A stretch of 57,187 nt of DNA. Source: Verrucomicrobiota bacterium (GTDB taxonomy: Bacteria > Verrucomicrobiota > Verrucomicrobiae > Limisphaerales > UBA11358). The position numbers were made by a program, and so were the translations under genes. Below, piece by piece: positions 42,440 to 51,564 of this stretch. Numbering within the stretch: position 1 is the first letter of the stretch; each line of letters begins with the position of its first letter. The notes under the pieces were generated by a model that worked only from the letters and a program-made list of their open reading frames with translations, did no database searches and had not been told where the DNA came from. The stretch covers positions 1 through 57,187 of the forward strand of contig JACZKP010000077.1 of the NCBI GenBank assembly GCA_014860005.1, read 5' to 3'.

Positions 42440-43747
42440 TCAAGGTTTGGTCGCCTGTACATCGGCCGGATCCACCATAAATTCAAATCCCAACGGCTGG
42501 CTCACGACAATTTCCAGCGTCAGCGATTGGCCATCTTCGAGCCGATCGAAGTCGCGCCGATAGAACCGCACGTTGGAACGGCTTCCGGACCAACCGCCCT
42601 CTCTTTCCAGTTTCACAACTCGATTCTGTTCGTCAAGCAGACGAATGAAAACTTCATCGTCCGGTTGCGCGTTCTGCACTTCCACCAGCAGAAAAGGTTT
42701 CTCACCCTGCCATGATTCCACCACCGTGTGGTCGAACGAGGAAGTCGAATGGCCCGACCCCTTGGTTGTTGGCGGCAGCATGGCCCGGGAAATACCGTTG
42801 GTGACCATAAACGTTCCCGCTCCCGCCAGCACCAGGGCTGTGACCCTCACCCCGACAAGCTCGGCGCTTTGATCAATCGCCACAAACTCACCCGCGCGCG
42901 GGATTGCCAGGTTGGTCACCGTCATGCGCTCGGTCGGTGCGACATCCTCGAAGCGCTCGCGGTAAACCCGCGCTCGCGCCTGCCAGGCTGGTTCGCGCCG
43001 CGAGAGCGATTGGCCCTCATTACCCGTAGCATCCATGAAGGTGAAGGAACGCACGCGCGCTTCGCGCCACGCAGGATCGGTGGCGGTCAGTTGCCACTTG
43101 GGCCGGACGTAAACCCACGGTGCGCGTCCGGTCTCGTGCATGCCCTCGAGCGTGAGAGTCACAGGACCGTTGGTCAGTGTTTGCGGCAGGGGCAATGCCT
43201 GCCACTCGGGAAATGGACCGCGCACCGGATTCGGCACCCGCAAACGGGCCATCACACCGTTGGTCTGGTCGAGCAGGTCCAACCAGAAGCTGGCTTGGCG
43301 GCGCGGATACGAGCGCAAAATCAACCCCTGAAGCTGTTCACCCGCCGCACCGCCGGTGCTGCACCCGCCGCCTTCGCGCGGATAGCGAAAGCCCGTGTCG
43401 TCTTCCGTTCTGTAGCCCTGCCACGGGGTGGAACCGATCATCGCGCCTGCGGGAGCGGTCAACCGCAGGTAAACCGTCACGCTGTTCGTGCCGCTGCTGC
43501 AATTGGCAGTGGTAGCTTGTGGAATCCAGCCGGTCCACTTCCGAGGCAAGGCTTTCCTTAGCCAGCGATGCCAGGCCAGTTCCGTGGAGAAAGTCGCGTT
43601 GCCAATCGTGGTGCCCAAAAACTCGGCCTGCACTCCGCCTGGCAGCATCAACGCACGCTCGGGCGCGCTGCGCGCTGTGGAAACAATCACTGCCGCCAAT
43701 ACGGCCGCGAAAACTATCAAAATGATGATGGGTAATGCCCGACGCAT
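42440..43747 (-). CDS. Membrane-anchored unknown protein
   Basis: A 435-residue protein with one N-terminal membrane helix (LPIIILIVFAAVLAAVIVST) and a long extracytoplasmic part rich in beta strands. Segments such as EGMHETGRAPWVYVRPKWQL, DPAWREARVRSFTFMDATGN and VEVQNAQPDDEVFIRLLDEQ suggest Ig-like or beta-sandwich folds. No catalytic signature is recognised. It starts 41 bases after the deoC stop and ends 10 bases before the oxidoreductase, all leftward. Function unknown; it is likely specific to Verrucomicrobia. Confidence 0.7.
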   Translation of the reverse strand: MRRALPIIILIVFAAVLAAVIVSTARSAPERALMLPGGVQAEFLGTTIGNATFSTELAWHRWLRKALPRKWTGWIPQATTANCSSGTNSVTVYLRLTAPAGAMIGSTPWQGYRTEDDTGFRYPREGGGCSTGGAAGEQLQGLILRSYPRRQASFWLDLLDQTNGVMARLRVPNPVRGPFPEWQALPLPQTLTNGPVTLTLEGMHETGRAPWVYVRPKWQLTATDPAWREARVRSFTFMDATGNEGQSLSRREPAWQARARVYRERFEDVAPTERMTVTNLAIPRAGEFVAIDQSAELVGVRVTALVLAGAGTFMVTNGISRAMLPPTTKGSGHSTSSFDHTVVESWQGEKPFLLVEVQNAQPDDEVFIRLLDEQNRVVKLEREGGWSGSRSNVRFYRRDFDRLEDGQSLTLEIVVSQPLGFEFMVDPADVQATKP

Positions 43748-43788
43748 CAGTTCACAATTGTGAGCAGGCTCGCATCACCGAAGGCCAG

Positions 43789-44583
43789 TCAATAGCCGCC
43801 CTTGCCGAGTTGACCGGAGCCTGCCGCTGCCGCTTCGCCGGCTTGTTCAGCCGCCGCCCGGCGCCGGTATTCATCCAGCATCGCAGCCGTGGCTGTCGCA
43901 CCACACCGCGTCGCGCCAAGATCAAGCACTTTGATCAGGCCGTCCAGATCACGCACGCCGCCGGCAGCCTTGACCTGGACCTTGGGCGAGCAACTCGCGC
44001 GCATCAGGGTAAGGTCGTGTTCGGTCGCGCCCTTGTAATTGTAACTGCCGTCCGCCTGCTTCACGAAACCGTAGCCAGTCGAAGTCTTGACCCAATCCGC
44101 GCCAGCACGCTCGCTGATCTGGCAAAGTTTTCGTTTGAAATCGTCGCTGCTGAGGCCCGCGCCGCCTTTGGTCAGGTAATCGTTCTCGAAAATCACCTTC
44201 ACCTTTGCACCGTGGCGATGTGCCTCCCCGCACACCGCCTTGATGTCGCCCTCGACATAATCCCAGTCACCGCTCAACGCCTTGCCAATGTTGATGACCA
44301 TGTCAATCTCTGCCGCGCCATCGCGACAAGCCAATTCGGTTTCGTAACGTTTCGATTCGGTAGCGCTGTTGCCATGTGGAAAACCGATTACCGCACCGAC
44401 CAGCACACCGCTGCCTTTGAGTAATTCAGCGGCGCGCCTCACGGCGTAAGGCTTGATGCAGACGGAGGCCACGCCGTATTTGGCAGCCAGCCGGCAGCCG
44501 TCCTCCAACTCCTGATCCGTCATCGTCGGATGCAGGAGCGAGTGGTCAATCATCTTGGCGAGTTGTTCGTAGGAGTAGTTCAT
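43789..44583 (-). CDS. deoC: Deoxyribose-phosphate aldolase
   Basis: DeoC cleaves 2-deoxyribose 5-phosphate to glyceraldehyde 3-phosphate and acetaldehyde by a Schiff-base mechanism. The 264-residue product shows IDHSLLHPTMTDQEL at the N-terminus, VIGFPHGNSATESKRYE, EIDMVINIGKALSGDWD, and the active-site lysine (K166) in DWVKTSTGYG, followed by VKAAGGVRD. The C-terminus has an alanine/glycine-rich tail (EQAGEAAAAGSGQLGKGG) that is longer than usual. It is 28 bases downstream of the sugar isomerase. The ATG at 44583 is chosen over 44598. Confidence 0.95.
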   Translation of the reverse strand: MNYSYEQLAKMIDHSLLHPTMTDQELEDGCRLAAKYGVASVCIKPYAVRRAAELLKGSGVLVGAVIGFPHGNSATESKRYETELACRDGAAEIDMVINIGKALSGDWDYVEGDIKAVCGEAHRHGAKVKVIFENDYLTKGGAGLSSDDFKRKLCQISERAGADWVKTSTGYGFVKQADGSYNYKGATEHDLTLMRASCSPKVQVKAAGGVRDLDGLIKVLDLGATRCGATATAAMLDEYRRRAAAEQAGEAAAAGSGQLGKGGY

Positions 44584-44611
44584 GGGAGCGTAAGGCAAAA
44601 GGCGCGAAGCT

Positions 44612-45820
44612 TTAGCGGGGAGATCTTCTGGGCGAGGCGACCGGATGCTCGACAGTACTGCCGGGCAGCCGCACTTCGCTGTGTCGCCATTTCTTGAGAT
44701 TACCCTGCGACACTAACTGGCCGTTACGCACAAGGACCTTGATGCGTTTGGAAATAAGGTGATGTCCCTCGTCGTCCCTTCGCAGGTTTCCGCCCAATCC
44801 ATCTGCGGCCTTGCTGATCATCATCGCAACCTTCTGCCACATCGGACGGGCCACAGCGAGGACAGCGCCATCAATTTGGGAATCAGTCAATTCACAGCAA
44901 GTTCGCCCAAAAAATGGGCGCAAGATATTTCCTGCAACTCGCACAGCTTGCTTCCGCCCATTGAGCGTCCGGCCAAATGTGTCGTCCTCGACTTCAATGC
45001 AAACCGGGCCGTCGTAGCGAATTTCGTACAGCTTCGCCATGAATTGCGCCCAGTTGACTTCGCCGAAGCCAGGAATGCGTGGCGTGTGCCACTCGCGCGG
45101 AAACGCAAAGATGCCGACTTCGTTGAGCTTGTCTGGATGCACGGTCAGATCCTTGGCGTGCAGATGAAACAACTTGTCCTTGAACTCGGCCAAAGGACTG
45201 AGCGGGTCCATGCGCTGGAGGACGAAATGCGATGGATCGTAGTTCAACCCGAAGTTCTTTGAGGGAATATCGCTGAACATCCGCCGCCAGATCATGGGTG
45301 AAACGGCCAGGTTCTTGCCGCCGGGCCATTCGTCGCGCGTGAAGGACATCGGACAGTTCTCGATGCCGATTTTCACGCCGCAATCCTCCGCCAGCGCGAT
45401 GATGGGCTTCCAGGTCTTGAGAAAGCGCGGCCAGTTTTCATCAATCGTCTTGGTCCAGTCGCGGCCCACGAAAGTGTTCACATTCTTCAACCCGAGCTTG
45501 GGCGCGGCGCGAATGACCTTCTTGAGATGGTCCACCTGGCGGCGCGCGGCGGCGGGGTCGGGGTCAAGCGGATTGGGATAATAACCCAGCCCGCTAAGGT
45601 TGACGCAGTGCTTGACGCACTGCGCGTTTACATCGTCGGCGCGGGTTTGAGTAAAGCCGGCGACGTCAAGATGCGTGACGCCGGCAAAGCGGCGCTCGGC
45701 CTTGCCGACGGGCCAGCACATGGCTTCGACACACGCGAACCGCTCGGCGGCGGCGAAGGCGAGGACCTGGTCGAGGTTCAAGTCGGGAAGAATGGCGGTG
45801 ACCAATCCGAGTTTCATCAT
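44612..45820 (-). CDS. Sugar phosphate isomerase/epimerase with extra C-terminal domain
   Basis: A 402-residue protein. Residues 1-300 are a xylose-isomerase-like TIM barrel: [69 protein letters not shown] and LFHLHAKDL carry the usual metal ligands (E, D, H). The barrel normally ends near GNILRPFF. Here about 100 more residues follow, with [25 protein letters not shown] and [20 protein letters not shown] then [12 protein letters not shown]. This resembles small 'DUF3658-like' C-terminal domains. It looks like a fusion or read-through into a second gene remnant. The enzyme's substrate is unknown; neighbours suggest uronate or sugar breakdown. Confidence 0.82.
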   Translation of the reverse strand: MMKLGLVTAILPDLNLDQVLAFAAAERFACVEAMCWPVGKAERRFAGVTHLDVAGFTQTRADDVNAQCVKHCVNLSGLGYYPNPLDPDPAAARRQVDHLKKVIRAAPKLGLKNVNTFVGRDWTKTIDENWPRFLKTWKPIIALAEDCGVKIGIENCPMSFTRDEWPGGKNLAVSPMIWRRMFSDIPSKNFGLNYDPSHFVLQRMDPLSPLAEFKDKLFHLHAKDLTVHPDKLNEVGIFAFPREWHTPRIPGFGEVNWAQFMAKLYEIRYDGPVCIEVEDDTFGRTLNGRKQAVRVAGNILRPFFGRTCCELTDSQIDGAVLAVARPMWQKVAMMISKAADGLGGNLRRDDEGHHLISKRIKVLVRNGQLVSQGNLKKWRHSEVRLPGSTVEHPVASPRRSPR

Positions 45821-45861
45821 TGGTTATGGAGTGGGAACGATGCGGTTGCGTGGCGGTAAAA

Positions 45862-45972
45862 GTAGCGGCGACGCCCTCGTCGCGTGTTTGTGCCGCAGCA
45901 AACGATTTACGATTTGGAGTCTGGCGACGGAGGCGTCGCCGTCACCCCAATGCGACGAGGCGTCGCTGCTAC
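45862..45972. repeat. Intergenic palindromic repeat
   Basis: Arms of about 21 bases (GTAGCGGCGACGCCCTCGTC ... and an imperfect complement ending GCGTCGCTGCTAC) with an inner CGACGG-AGGCGTCGCCGTC stem. It fills most of the 170-base gap between the Gfo/Idh/MocA and isomerase genes. It has the GTAG...CTAC outer ends seen in the palindromes inside several genes here. Confidence 0.85.
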
Positions 45973-45990
45973 GGTCAATTGGATCGAGAC

Positions 45991-47145
45991 TCATAGCTTG
46001 ATCCAGCGTTTGGTCGCGTGGCTTTTAATGATGGCCTCGCACACGGCCACTTCCGCGTGGCCGTCTTGCGCACTGGCAAAAAGCCGTTCGCCTTTGCCCC
46101 CGGCGGCGATGATCGAGTAGATGTTTCGGAACAGCATCTTGAAGGTGTCCGGAAAACCTTCAACATGCCCGGACGGATAATCCATGAAGCCCGCCGCGCC
46201 TTCGCCAAACGCGGGCGTGGCGCGCACGGCAATCTCATTCGCACCGTCGCGATTGCCGAAGTGCAAAGTCTCCGGCGACTCGGAACACCACCAGGCGGAC
46301 TTCTTCGAGCCGTAGATTTCGATGCGGATACAGTTCTTACGTCCCGCGGCAACCTGGGAGACGGCAAGATTGCCCCGTGCGTTGTTATCGAACTGCAGCA
46401 GCACGCTGGCGAAATCTTCCGTGGCGACCTTGAAAGTCGCGTATTTCACTCTGCGGTCGGCTTTGGCGAACGTCTGCACCTCGCCGAGCGGACGCTTGCG
46501 GGTTTGATGAAACGTGGCGAGATCGGCAAACACGGACGCGACCTTCGCGCCCAGTATGAAGGACGCGGTATCCATCCAGTGCGTGCCGATGTCCGCCACC
46601 GCGCGGAGCTTGCCGCCCTCGGACGGCAGCAGACGCCAGTTGTAGTCGGTGTCTTTGAACAACCAGTCCTGGAAGTACGAGCCGTTGACGTGGATGATGT
46701 CCCCAAGCTCGCCCGTTGCCACGGCGCGGCGCAGTTGGAGCACCGCGGGATAGAATCGGACGTTGTAGTTCACCGCGAAGACCGTGCCGGCGCTGCGGGC
46801 GGCCTTCATAATTGCAGCGGTCTCTCGCGTATTCATGGCCAGCGGCTTTTCGCAAACGACGTGTTTGCCCGCTCTCAATGCCGCCAGGGACATCTCGGCG
46901 TGGTAGCGATTCGGTGCCGTGACGTGGACCACGTCCACTTCCGGCGAGCGGAGCAGCTCACGATAATCCCCAAACGCCTGCGGCACCCCCAGCCGATCAG
47001 CCGCCGCGCGGACGCGCGCCGGCACATCACACAGTGCGGTGACCGGCACGGCGAGGCGGCGTAGCGCTTCAATGTGAACGGGACCAATGAAGCCGGTGCC
47101 AATGACGCCGGCGCGAAGTTTCGAAAGAGAAGGTATGGCCGCCAT
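45991..47145 (-). CDS. Gfo/Idh/MocA family oxidoreductase
   Basis: A 384-residue NAD(P)-dependent sugar oxidoreductase. The Rossmann start is AGVIGTGFIGPVHIEALRRL; the family EKPLAM motif occurs as KHVVCEKPLAMNTRETA. The C-terminal domain has GGGxxxD-like GKLRAVADIGTHWMDTASFI with the catalytic-type His. Length is normal. It lies 21 bases after the GH88 gene and is probably co-transcribed with it. Substrate unknown; with GH88 and an isomerase, oxidation of a uronate-derived or amino sugar is plausible. Confidence 0.93.
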   Translation of the reverse strand: MAAIPSLSKLRAGVIGTGFIGPVHIEALRRLAVPVTALCDVPARVRAAADRLGVPQAFGDYRELLRSPEVDVVHVTAPNRYHAEMSLAALRAGKHVVCEKPLAMNTRETAAIMKAARSAGTVFAVNYNVRFYPAVLQLRRAVATGELGDIIHVNGSYFQDWLFKDTDYNWRLLPSEGGKLRAVADIGTHWMDTASFILGAKVASVFADLATFHQTRKRPLGEVQTFAKADRRVKYATFKVATEDFASVLLQFDNNARGNLAVSQVAAGRKNCIRIEIYGSKKSAWWCSESPETLHFGNRDGANEIAVRATPAFGEGAAGFMDYPSGHVEGFPDTFKMLFRNIYSIIAAGGKGERLFASAQDGHAEVAVCEAIIKSHATKRWIKL

Positions 47146-47166
47146 ATTGTGGTCTCCGGATCCCGT

Positions 47167-48573
47167 TCAGCCAACGCAGCCGAAAAAGGTGGGATAAACC
47201 TCACCGCGAGCTTCGCGTAAAATCAACAACGCCAGTTCGCGCGCGTGATAGTCGCCCCACATCGAGCTTTCGCCGTTCGGCACTTTCTGACCGGGCGCGA
47301 TGTAATCCCAGCCGTTCGGGCGATGATAGACGGAATGGAGGATCAAGCCTTGATGCTTGGGATCGGTGGAAAGGTAGGGTTCGCTGAACAGCGTGCGCGC
47401 GATGGTCAGGCCGGCCTGGCGGTAGCGCGTTGCGTGTTGCGTGTTGCGTGAAGCCGCGAGGTAATTGCCCAGCCGGATCAAGCCTTGCGCCGAAATCGCG
47501 GCGGCGGAACTGTCCACCGGCTCCGACTTGTTGTAAGGATCGGAAGTCTTGGCCACGTAATTGCCCAAGCGGTGCAGATTCGGCGCGCCGGTGTCCCACA
47601 TCGGAATGCCGTCCACACAGGAATATTCGATGTAATGATCCGCCGTGGCCTGAACCGCGCGCAGAAACGTAGGACAGGCGTCGCGCCTGTCTCCATCTTC
47701 TTTCTCCCGATTTGATTTAGAGACAGGCGCGACGCCTGTCCTACGGAAGAACTCCAGTTGCTCCGCAAACCCGCAGATCGCCCACGCCTGTCCGCGCGTC
47801 CAGGTGGTGAAAGGCGAGTAACCCTGCTGCGAATTCGGGCAGCGGAACATGCCGCTCGCGGTATTGAAGATTGCCTCGTGCGTCGTACGTCCGCGCTCGT
47901 CATAGGCATCCCGTCCTTCACCATAATAAACCGAATGCCGCGCGGTGTTGAGCGCGTGTTCCACGAGCCGTTGCAACAATGAAATCTTCGCGTCCTGCTC
48001 ACCCATCAACACATGACCGAGTTGATGTGCCACCGCCAGCGCACGGCAGGACCGGATCGTATCCACAAACAAAGAGTGCGGGCCGTTGAAGCTGTGAATA
48101 AAACCCGTGCCATCCGCAAGCTTGGTCCAGCGCGCCGCCTGCACCGCGCCGCTGACCTTGAGCGCCAGTTCGTAAAAGTTCTTTTCGTCCTCGTTATGCG
48201 GGATTTTGCCCTCGCGCATCAGGCGCAGGAGATTGCCGTAGGTTGAGACGTTGTTGAAGCCGTGGTCGTGGACGCCGATATGGGACACATGGGACGCCAT
48301 GCGACTGATGGTGCCGCGCCGGCCAATCTCCAAAAACCTTTCATCGCCCATGGCGTCGAATTGCAGCAGGGCCGAGCCGTATTGGAAGCCCTGCGTCCAC
48401 TCGGTCCAGCCGCGCGAGGTGTATTTGCCCTTCACCGTGAACACCGGCGTCCCCTGCTCCGGTTTCCACGTCTTCTCGATGCTCAGGATTTTCTGCGCCG
48501 AAAGCTCGAACAGCCGTTCGATTTGCGGGACGAGCTTTCGCGGGGTCAGTTTGTTGTCAATTTTGATGGCCAT
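47167..48573 (-). CDS. Glycoside hydrolase family 88-type unsaturated glucuronyl hydrolase
   Basis: A 468-residue alpha/alpha-barrel protein. GH88 enzymes remove unsaturated uronic acid from oligosaccharides made by polysaccharide lyases. Signs are RGWTEWTQGFQYGSALLQFD, TTWTRGQAWAICGFAEQ, DGIPMWDTGAP and DSSAAAISAQGLIRLGNYL. No signal peptide is seen, so it acts in the cytoplasm on imported disaccharides. Residues about 276-302 are encoded by a perfect palindrome (47669-47744), giving GVAPVSKSNREKEDGDRRDA; about 374-381 come from a short tandem repeat (47430-47450). The gene stays open. Both insertions fall between helices, so activity may survive. First gene of a leftward sugar operon. Confidence 0.88.
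   Translation of the reverse strand: MAIKIDNKLTPRKLVPQIERLFELSAQKILSIEKTWKPEQGTPVFTVKGKYTSRGWTEWTQGFQYGSALLQFDAMGDERFLEIGRRGTISRMASHVSHIGVHDHGFNNVSTYGNLLRLMREGKIPHNEDEKNFYELALKVSGAVQAARWTKLADGTGFIHSFNGPHSLFVDTIRSCRALAVAHQLGHVLMGEQDAKISLLQRLVEHALNTARHSVYYGEGRDAYDERGRTTHEAIFNTASGMFRCPNSQQGYSPFTTWTRGQAWAICGFAEQLEFFRRTGVAPVSKSNREKEDGDRRDACPTFLRAVQATADHYIEYSCVDGIPMWDTGAPNLHRLGNYVAKTSDPYNKSEPVDSSAAAISAQGLIRLGNYLAASRNTQHATRYRQAGLTIARTLFSEPYLSTDPKHQGLILHSVYHRPNGWDYIAPGQKVPNGESSMWGDYHARELALLILREARGEVYPTFFGCVG
47430..47450. repeat. Short tandem repeat in the GH88 gene
   Basis: TGCGTGT is repeated three times, giving NTQHAT in the protein. It matches the 7-base unit size of the repeat in the oxidoreductase gene. 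Confidence 0.75.
47669..47744. repeat. Perfect palindromic repeat inside the GH88 gene
   Basis: Two exact 24-base arms begin GTAGGACAGGCGTCGCGCCT and end in its complement (AGGCGCGACGCCTGTCCTAC). They flank 28 bases of A+T-rich sequence. It shares core and end bases with the palindrome in the oxidoreductase gene and encodes RRTGVAPVS and RRDACPTF peptides. Confidence 0.95.
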
Positions 48574-48666
48574 GGTGTTCGTCCGGTTGCCATAGATGAT
48601 GGCCGGAACGTCCGCCGAGCGCCAATCCGAAATCTGGAACGGGTCAAAGCAGCCTGAGCGCCTACT

Positions 48667-49377
48667 CTACTCAACGGTTAAGCCAAGCAAGAAGGGGGAC
48701 GAGTTCTGCATCGTTGATGTATAGTCTATGCTCGTCAAGGAGAGCCCGGGCTGAGAATTCTTGAGAGTGGTTTTGTAGATGCGCAGCGATCCGGGTTTCT
48801 CGCCGCCATACTTTTTCACAGCCGGATTGGAGCCGGTCCACACCAGCGCCGAATTGGTACCGGTGATCGGCTGGTTTGGTTCACCCCACCAATCGCGAAC
48901 ATGCACGCCATTCTTGATTTCAATCTCCTTTGTCGAGTTGTCCGAGTAGTGGAGGATCAGCTTGGCAATCGTGGTGCCGTCTTGATCATAAACACCGCCG
49001 GCGCCATGAAGCAAATGAAGATCAGAGCAAACTCGGCCCACTTGGATGTTGCTTATTTTCTCAGGGAACTCGTTTCGCCCCCACTCTTGGAGCTTCTTGC
49101 CGGATAGCTGCAACACACCGCTTACTTGGAACGGGGTCTTTAAGAAGACTTGCCGCCCTGTTGGGAATGTTGCCAGGTTATTGTCCTTCACATAGGCAGG
49201 GCTATTCAGTGAGTCAGTTAACTGAGCCGTTTGGTATTTCGCGAGGTCGAGGCAGTACGCCCCGGATGGTGCTCCCTGTCCTGATTTAACCCTGCAAGCC
49301 GGGCCCAAGCACCAAAGCGTGAGCACTGAGACGGTGGAAACAAGCAGGCTGAGGCGATAGGAATTGTTGAGTTTCAT
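48667..49377 (-). CDS. Conserved secreted protein, carbohydrate-binding-like
   Basis: A 236-residue exported protein with a signal peptide (LSLLVSTVSVLTLWCLGP). The mature part is beta-rich: YCLDLAKYQTAQLTDSLNS, FQVSGVLQLSGKKLQEWGR, EFPEKISNIQVGR, LHLLHGAGGVYDQDGTTIAK and GVHVRDWWGEPNQPITG. This pattern resembles NPCBM-like or galactose-binding beta-sandwich domains. Catalytic function is not evident. The ATG at 49377 is chosen because it opens the signal peptide; the frame runs to 49461 without need. It stands apart between GH88 and the SDR gene. Confidence 0.8.
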   Translation of the reverse strand: MKLNNSYRLSLLVSTVSVLTLWCLGPACRVKSGQGAPSGAYCLDLAKYQTAQLTDSLNSPAYVKDNNLATFPTGRQVFLKTPFQVSGVLQLSGKKLQEWGRNEFPEKISNIQVGRVCSDLHLLHGAGGVYDQDGTTIAKLILHYSDNSTKEIEIKNGVHVRDWWGEPNQPITGTNSALVWTGSNPAVKKYGGEKPGSLRIYKTTLKNSQPGLSLTSIDYTSTMQNSSPFLLGLTVE

Positions 49378-49526
49378 TTCTGTACGATTTGTTGATTTGC
49401 GATGTTTGGCCAACTCTTTCTTGGACCGAGAGGATTCCAAAGGCTCACGGAAAAAAGTCAATTCAAAACGTCGGCGGAACAGCTATCAAGCCATCCGCAG
49501 AGCCCAACCGTTTCGAAGCCGCCGAC

Positions 49527-50363
49527 TCAAAGTCGTCGGAGGTGAAACCCGCCGTCCACGTTGATGACTTCGCCGGTGCTGAACGGAAACGCATCGCTCG
49601 CGATGGCGGCCACGGCCCGGCCAACATCCTCGGGCGTGCCCCAGCGTTGAATCGGCGTCAATCCTTCACCGATGAGCTTGTCATACTTTTCCTTCACCGG
49701 GCCCGTCATGTCGGTGGCGATGACGCCGGGGCGGATTTCATAGACGTTGATGCCGTATTCGGCCAGGCGGGAGGCAAACAGCGGCGTGAGCATCGAAAGC
49801 GCCGCCTTGCTCACGCAGTAGTCGCCGCGATTCGTCGAGGCAGTGTAGGCGGAGATGGAGGAGACGGTAACTACTTTGGGACGGTAGCCGCCGACGTGAA
49901 GCGGCGGACCAACTTCCTTCGGCGAATCCACCTCGTCACCTCGGCGGCTACATTGCTCGATCATCCATTTCGCGGCGAGTTGCGTGAGAAAATACGGGCC
50001 TTTGACGTTGATGGCGATAAGGCGGTCGAAACTTTCCTCGCTCGCGTCCAAGATGTCCGCCCGCACGTTGGGTGCGACGCCGGCATTGTTCACGAGCAGG
50101 TTCAAGCGACCGAAGGTCCGTTTAGTAAATTCCACCAACGTCTGGCGGTTGGTGCTCTGGCTGATGTCGGCCTGGCAGATTTCGGCGCGAATTGTTTTCC
50201 CGCACCCTTGCGCAAGCGCGAGACAGTCGTGCGCGGTCTGCTTCGCCGCCGTTTGGTTGCCCGCATAATTGACCACCAAGTCGTAGCCGAGCCGGGCCAG
50301 TGCGAGGGCGATGCCGCGGCCAATGCCGCGGGACGCGCCAGTGATAAGCGCCACCGGATTCAT
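49527..50363 (-). CDS. SDR-family 3-oxoacyl-ACP reductase-like protein
   Basis: A 278-residue short-chain dehydrogenase. The Rossmann motif is [22 protein letters not shown] occurs in [10 protein letters not shown], and the catalytic Ser/Tyr/Lys set is VSSISAYT then YCVSKAAL. The C-terminus ends in [20 protein letters not shown]. Substrate unknown. Residues about 137-160 ([18 protein letters not shown]) come from a palindromic repeat (49884-49951) inserted just before the catalytic strand without closing the frame. A much longer open frame reaches 51218, but that lies antisense to aroB; the start at 50363 gives the normal length. Confidence 0.9.
   Translation of the reverse strand: MNPVALITGASRGIGRGIALALARLGYDLVVNYAGNQTAAKQTAHDCLALAQGCGKTIRAEICQADISQSTNRQTLVEFTKRTFGRLNLLVNNAGVAPNVRADILDASEESFDRLIAINVKGPYFLTQLAAKWMIEQCSRRGDEVDSPKEVGPPLHVGGYRPKVVTVSSISAYTASTNRGDYCVSKAALSMLTPLFASRLAEYGINVYEIRPGVIATDMTGPVKEKYDKLIGEGLTPIQRWGTPEDVGRAVAAIASDAFPFSTGEVINVDGGFHLRRL
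49884..49951. repeat. Palindromic repeat inside the SDR gene
   Basis: Arms GTAGCCGCCGACGTGA and TCACCTCGGCGGCTAC (one mismatch) flank about 36 bases. It has the same GTAG...CTAC outer ends as the repeats at 41486, 45862 and 47669. Confidence 0.85.
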
Positions 50364-50456
50364 GCGAACCAGCATAGGCGACCGCCCATCCGGCACAACG
50401 AAGATTTTCCACCGACGGAAGCGTGCTTGCGGACGGCGGCACGCAATCTCTAAGCT

Positions 50457-51563
50457 GTGGTTGTGCGCACGGTCAAAGTTCTTCTCGGTAATCGCAGTTA
50501 CGACATCAAGATCAGCCCCGGCTTGATCGGCAAACTCGGCACCGAGTGCGTGCGGCTTAAACTCGGCAATCGTTGCGTCATCATCACCGATACCAATGTC
50601 GGCCGGCTGGTGGCGAAACCCACGTTCAATGCCCTCGTCAAAGCGGGCTTCTCTCCGTCGCTCATCGTGGTGCCAGCAGGCGAAACTGCCAAGAGCCTCA
50701 AGTCCGTTCAGACCTGCTACGACCAACTCGCCGAGCATCGGCTGGAGCGCAAATCCTTCATCGTCGCCCTGGGCGGCGGAGTGGTGGGCGATCTCGCGGG
50801 TTTTGTGGCCGCCACTTATTTGCGCGGCCTGGCGTTTGTGCAAGTGCCCACCACGCTGCTGGCGCAGGTGGACAGTTCGGTCGGCGGAAAAGTGGGCGTG
50901 AATCTCAAGGCGGGAAAGAATCTGGTCGGCGCCTTTTACCAGCCACGGCTGGTGCTGTGCGATCTGGACACGCTGCGCACGTTGCCGGAACGGGAATTTC
51001 GCGCCGGTCTCGCCGAAGTCATCAAGTACGGCATCATTTACGACGCCGCACTTTTCTCTCGGCTGGAGCGGGATGTGCCCCGGTTGCTGAAACGCGATCG
51101 GGCCACGCTGGCCGCCGTGGTTGCGCGCTGCTGCGAAATCAAAGCGGAAGTCGTGGCCCAGGATGAAACCGAGGGCGGCGTGCGCGCGATTTTGAACTTC
51201 GGGCACACGATTGGCCACGGTTTGGAGGCGATTTCACATTACGGCAGATTTCTCCATGGCGAAGCGATCTCCATTGGCCAGGTGGCGGCAGCCCGGCTTT
51301 CGGCGGCAACGATTGGCTTCCCGCTCCGTGACGTGGAACGAATTCACGATCTGTTCACGCGCGCCGGCTTGCCCACCCAGATGAAGTTGAACCGGGCCGA
51401 ACGCCGCAGATTGTTTGCGGCCATGCAACTCGACAAGAAGGTCACCGACGGCCAATTGCGCTTCGTGCTCGCCGAAAGGATCGGAAAAGTCGTCTGGGGA
51501 CAGAAGATGCCCACGACCTTGATCGAACAGGCGCTCAACGCTCAACCCTCAACCCGCAACTAA
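50457..51563 (+). CDS. aroB: 3-dehydroquinate synthase
   Basis: AroB turns DAHP into 3-dehydroquinate, step two of the shikimate pathway. The 368-residue product has the NAD- and metal-binding family motifs: [64 protein letters not shown] and [25 protein letters not shown]. Length is normal. The likely start is GTG at 50457 (a second GTG is at 50463). The next gene begins 1 base after its stop, so the two are co-transcribed. Divergent from the SDR gene across 93 bases. Confidence 0.96.
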   Translation: MVVRTVKVLLGNRSYDIKISPGLIGKLGTECVRLKLGNRCVIITDTNVGRLVAKPTFNALVKAGFSPSLIVVPAGETAKSLKSVQTCYDQLAEHRLERKSFIVALGGGVVGDLAGFVAATYLRGLAFVQVPTTLLAQVDSSVGGKVGVNLKAGKNLVGAFYQPRLVLCDLDTLRTLPEREFRAGLAEVIKYGIIYDAALFSRLERDVPRLLKRDRATLAAVVARCCEIKAEVVAQDETEGGVRAILNFGHTIGHGLEAISHYGRFLHGEAISIGQVAAARLSAATIGFPLRDVERIHDLFTRAGLPTQMKLNRAERRRLFAAMQLDKKVTDGQLRFVLAERIGKVVWGQKMPTTLIEQALNAQPSTRN

Positions 51564-51564
51564 G

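Noticed and set aside
50364..51218. Upstream extension of the SDR frame
   Set aside because: It runs antisense through aroB; the conserved SDR start is at 50363.
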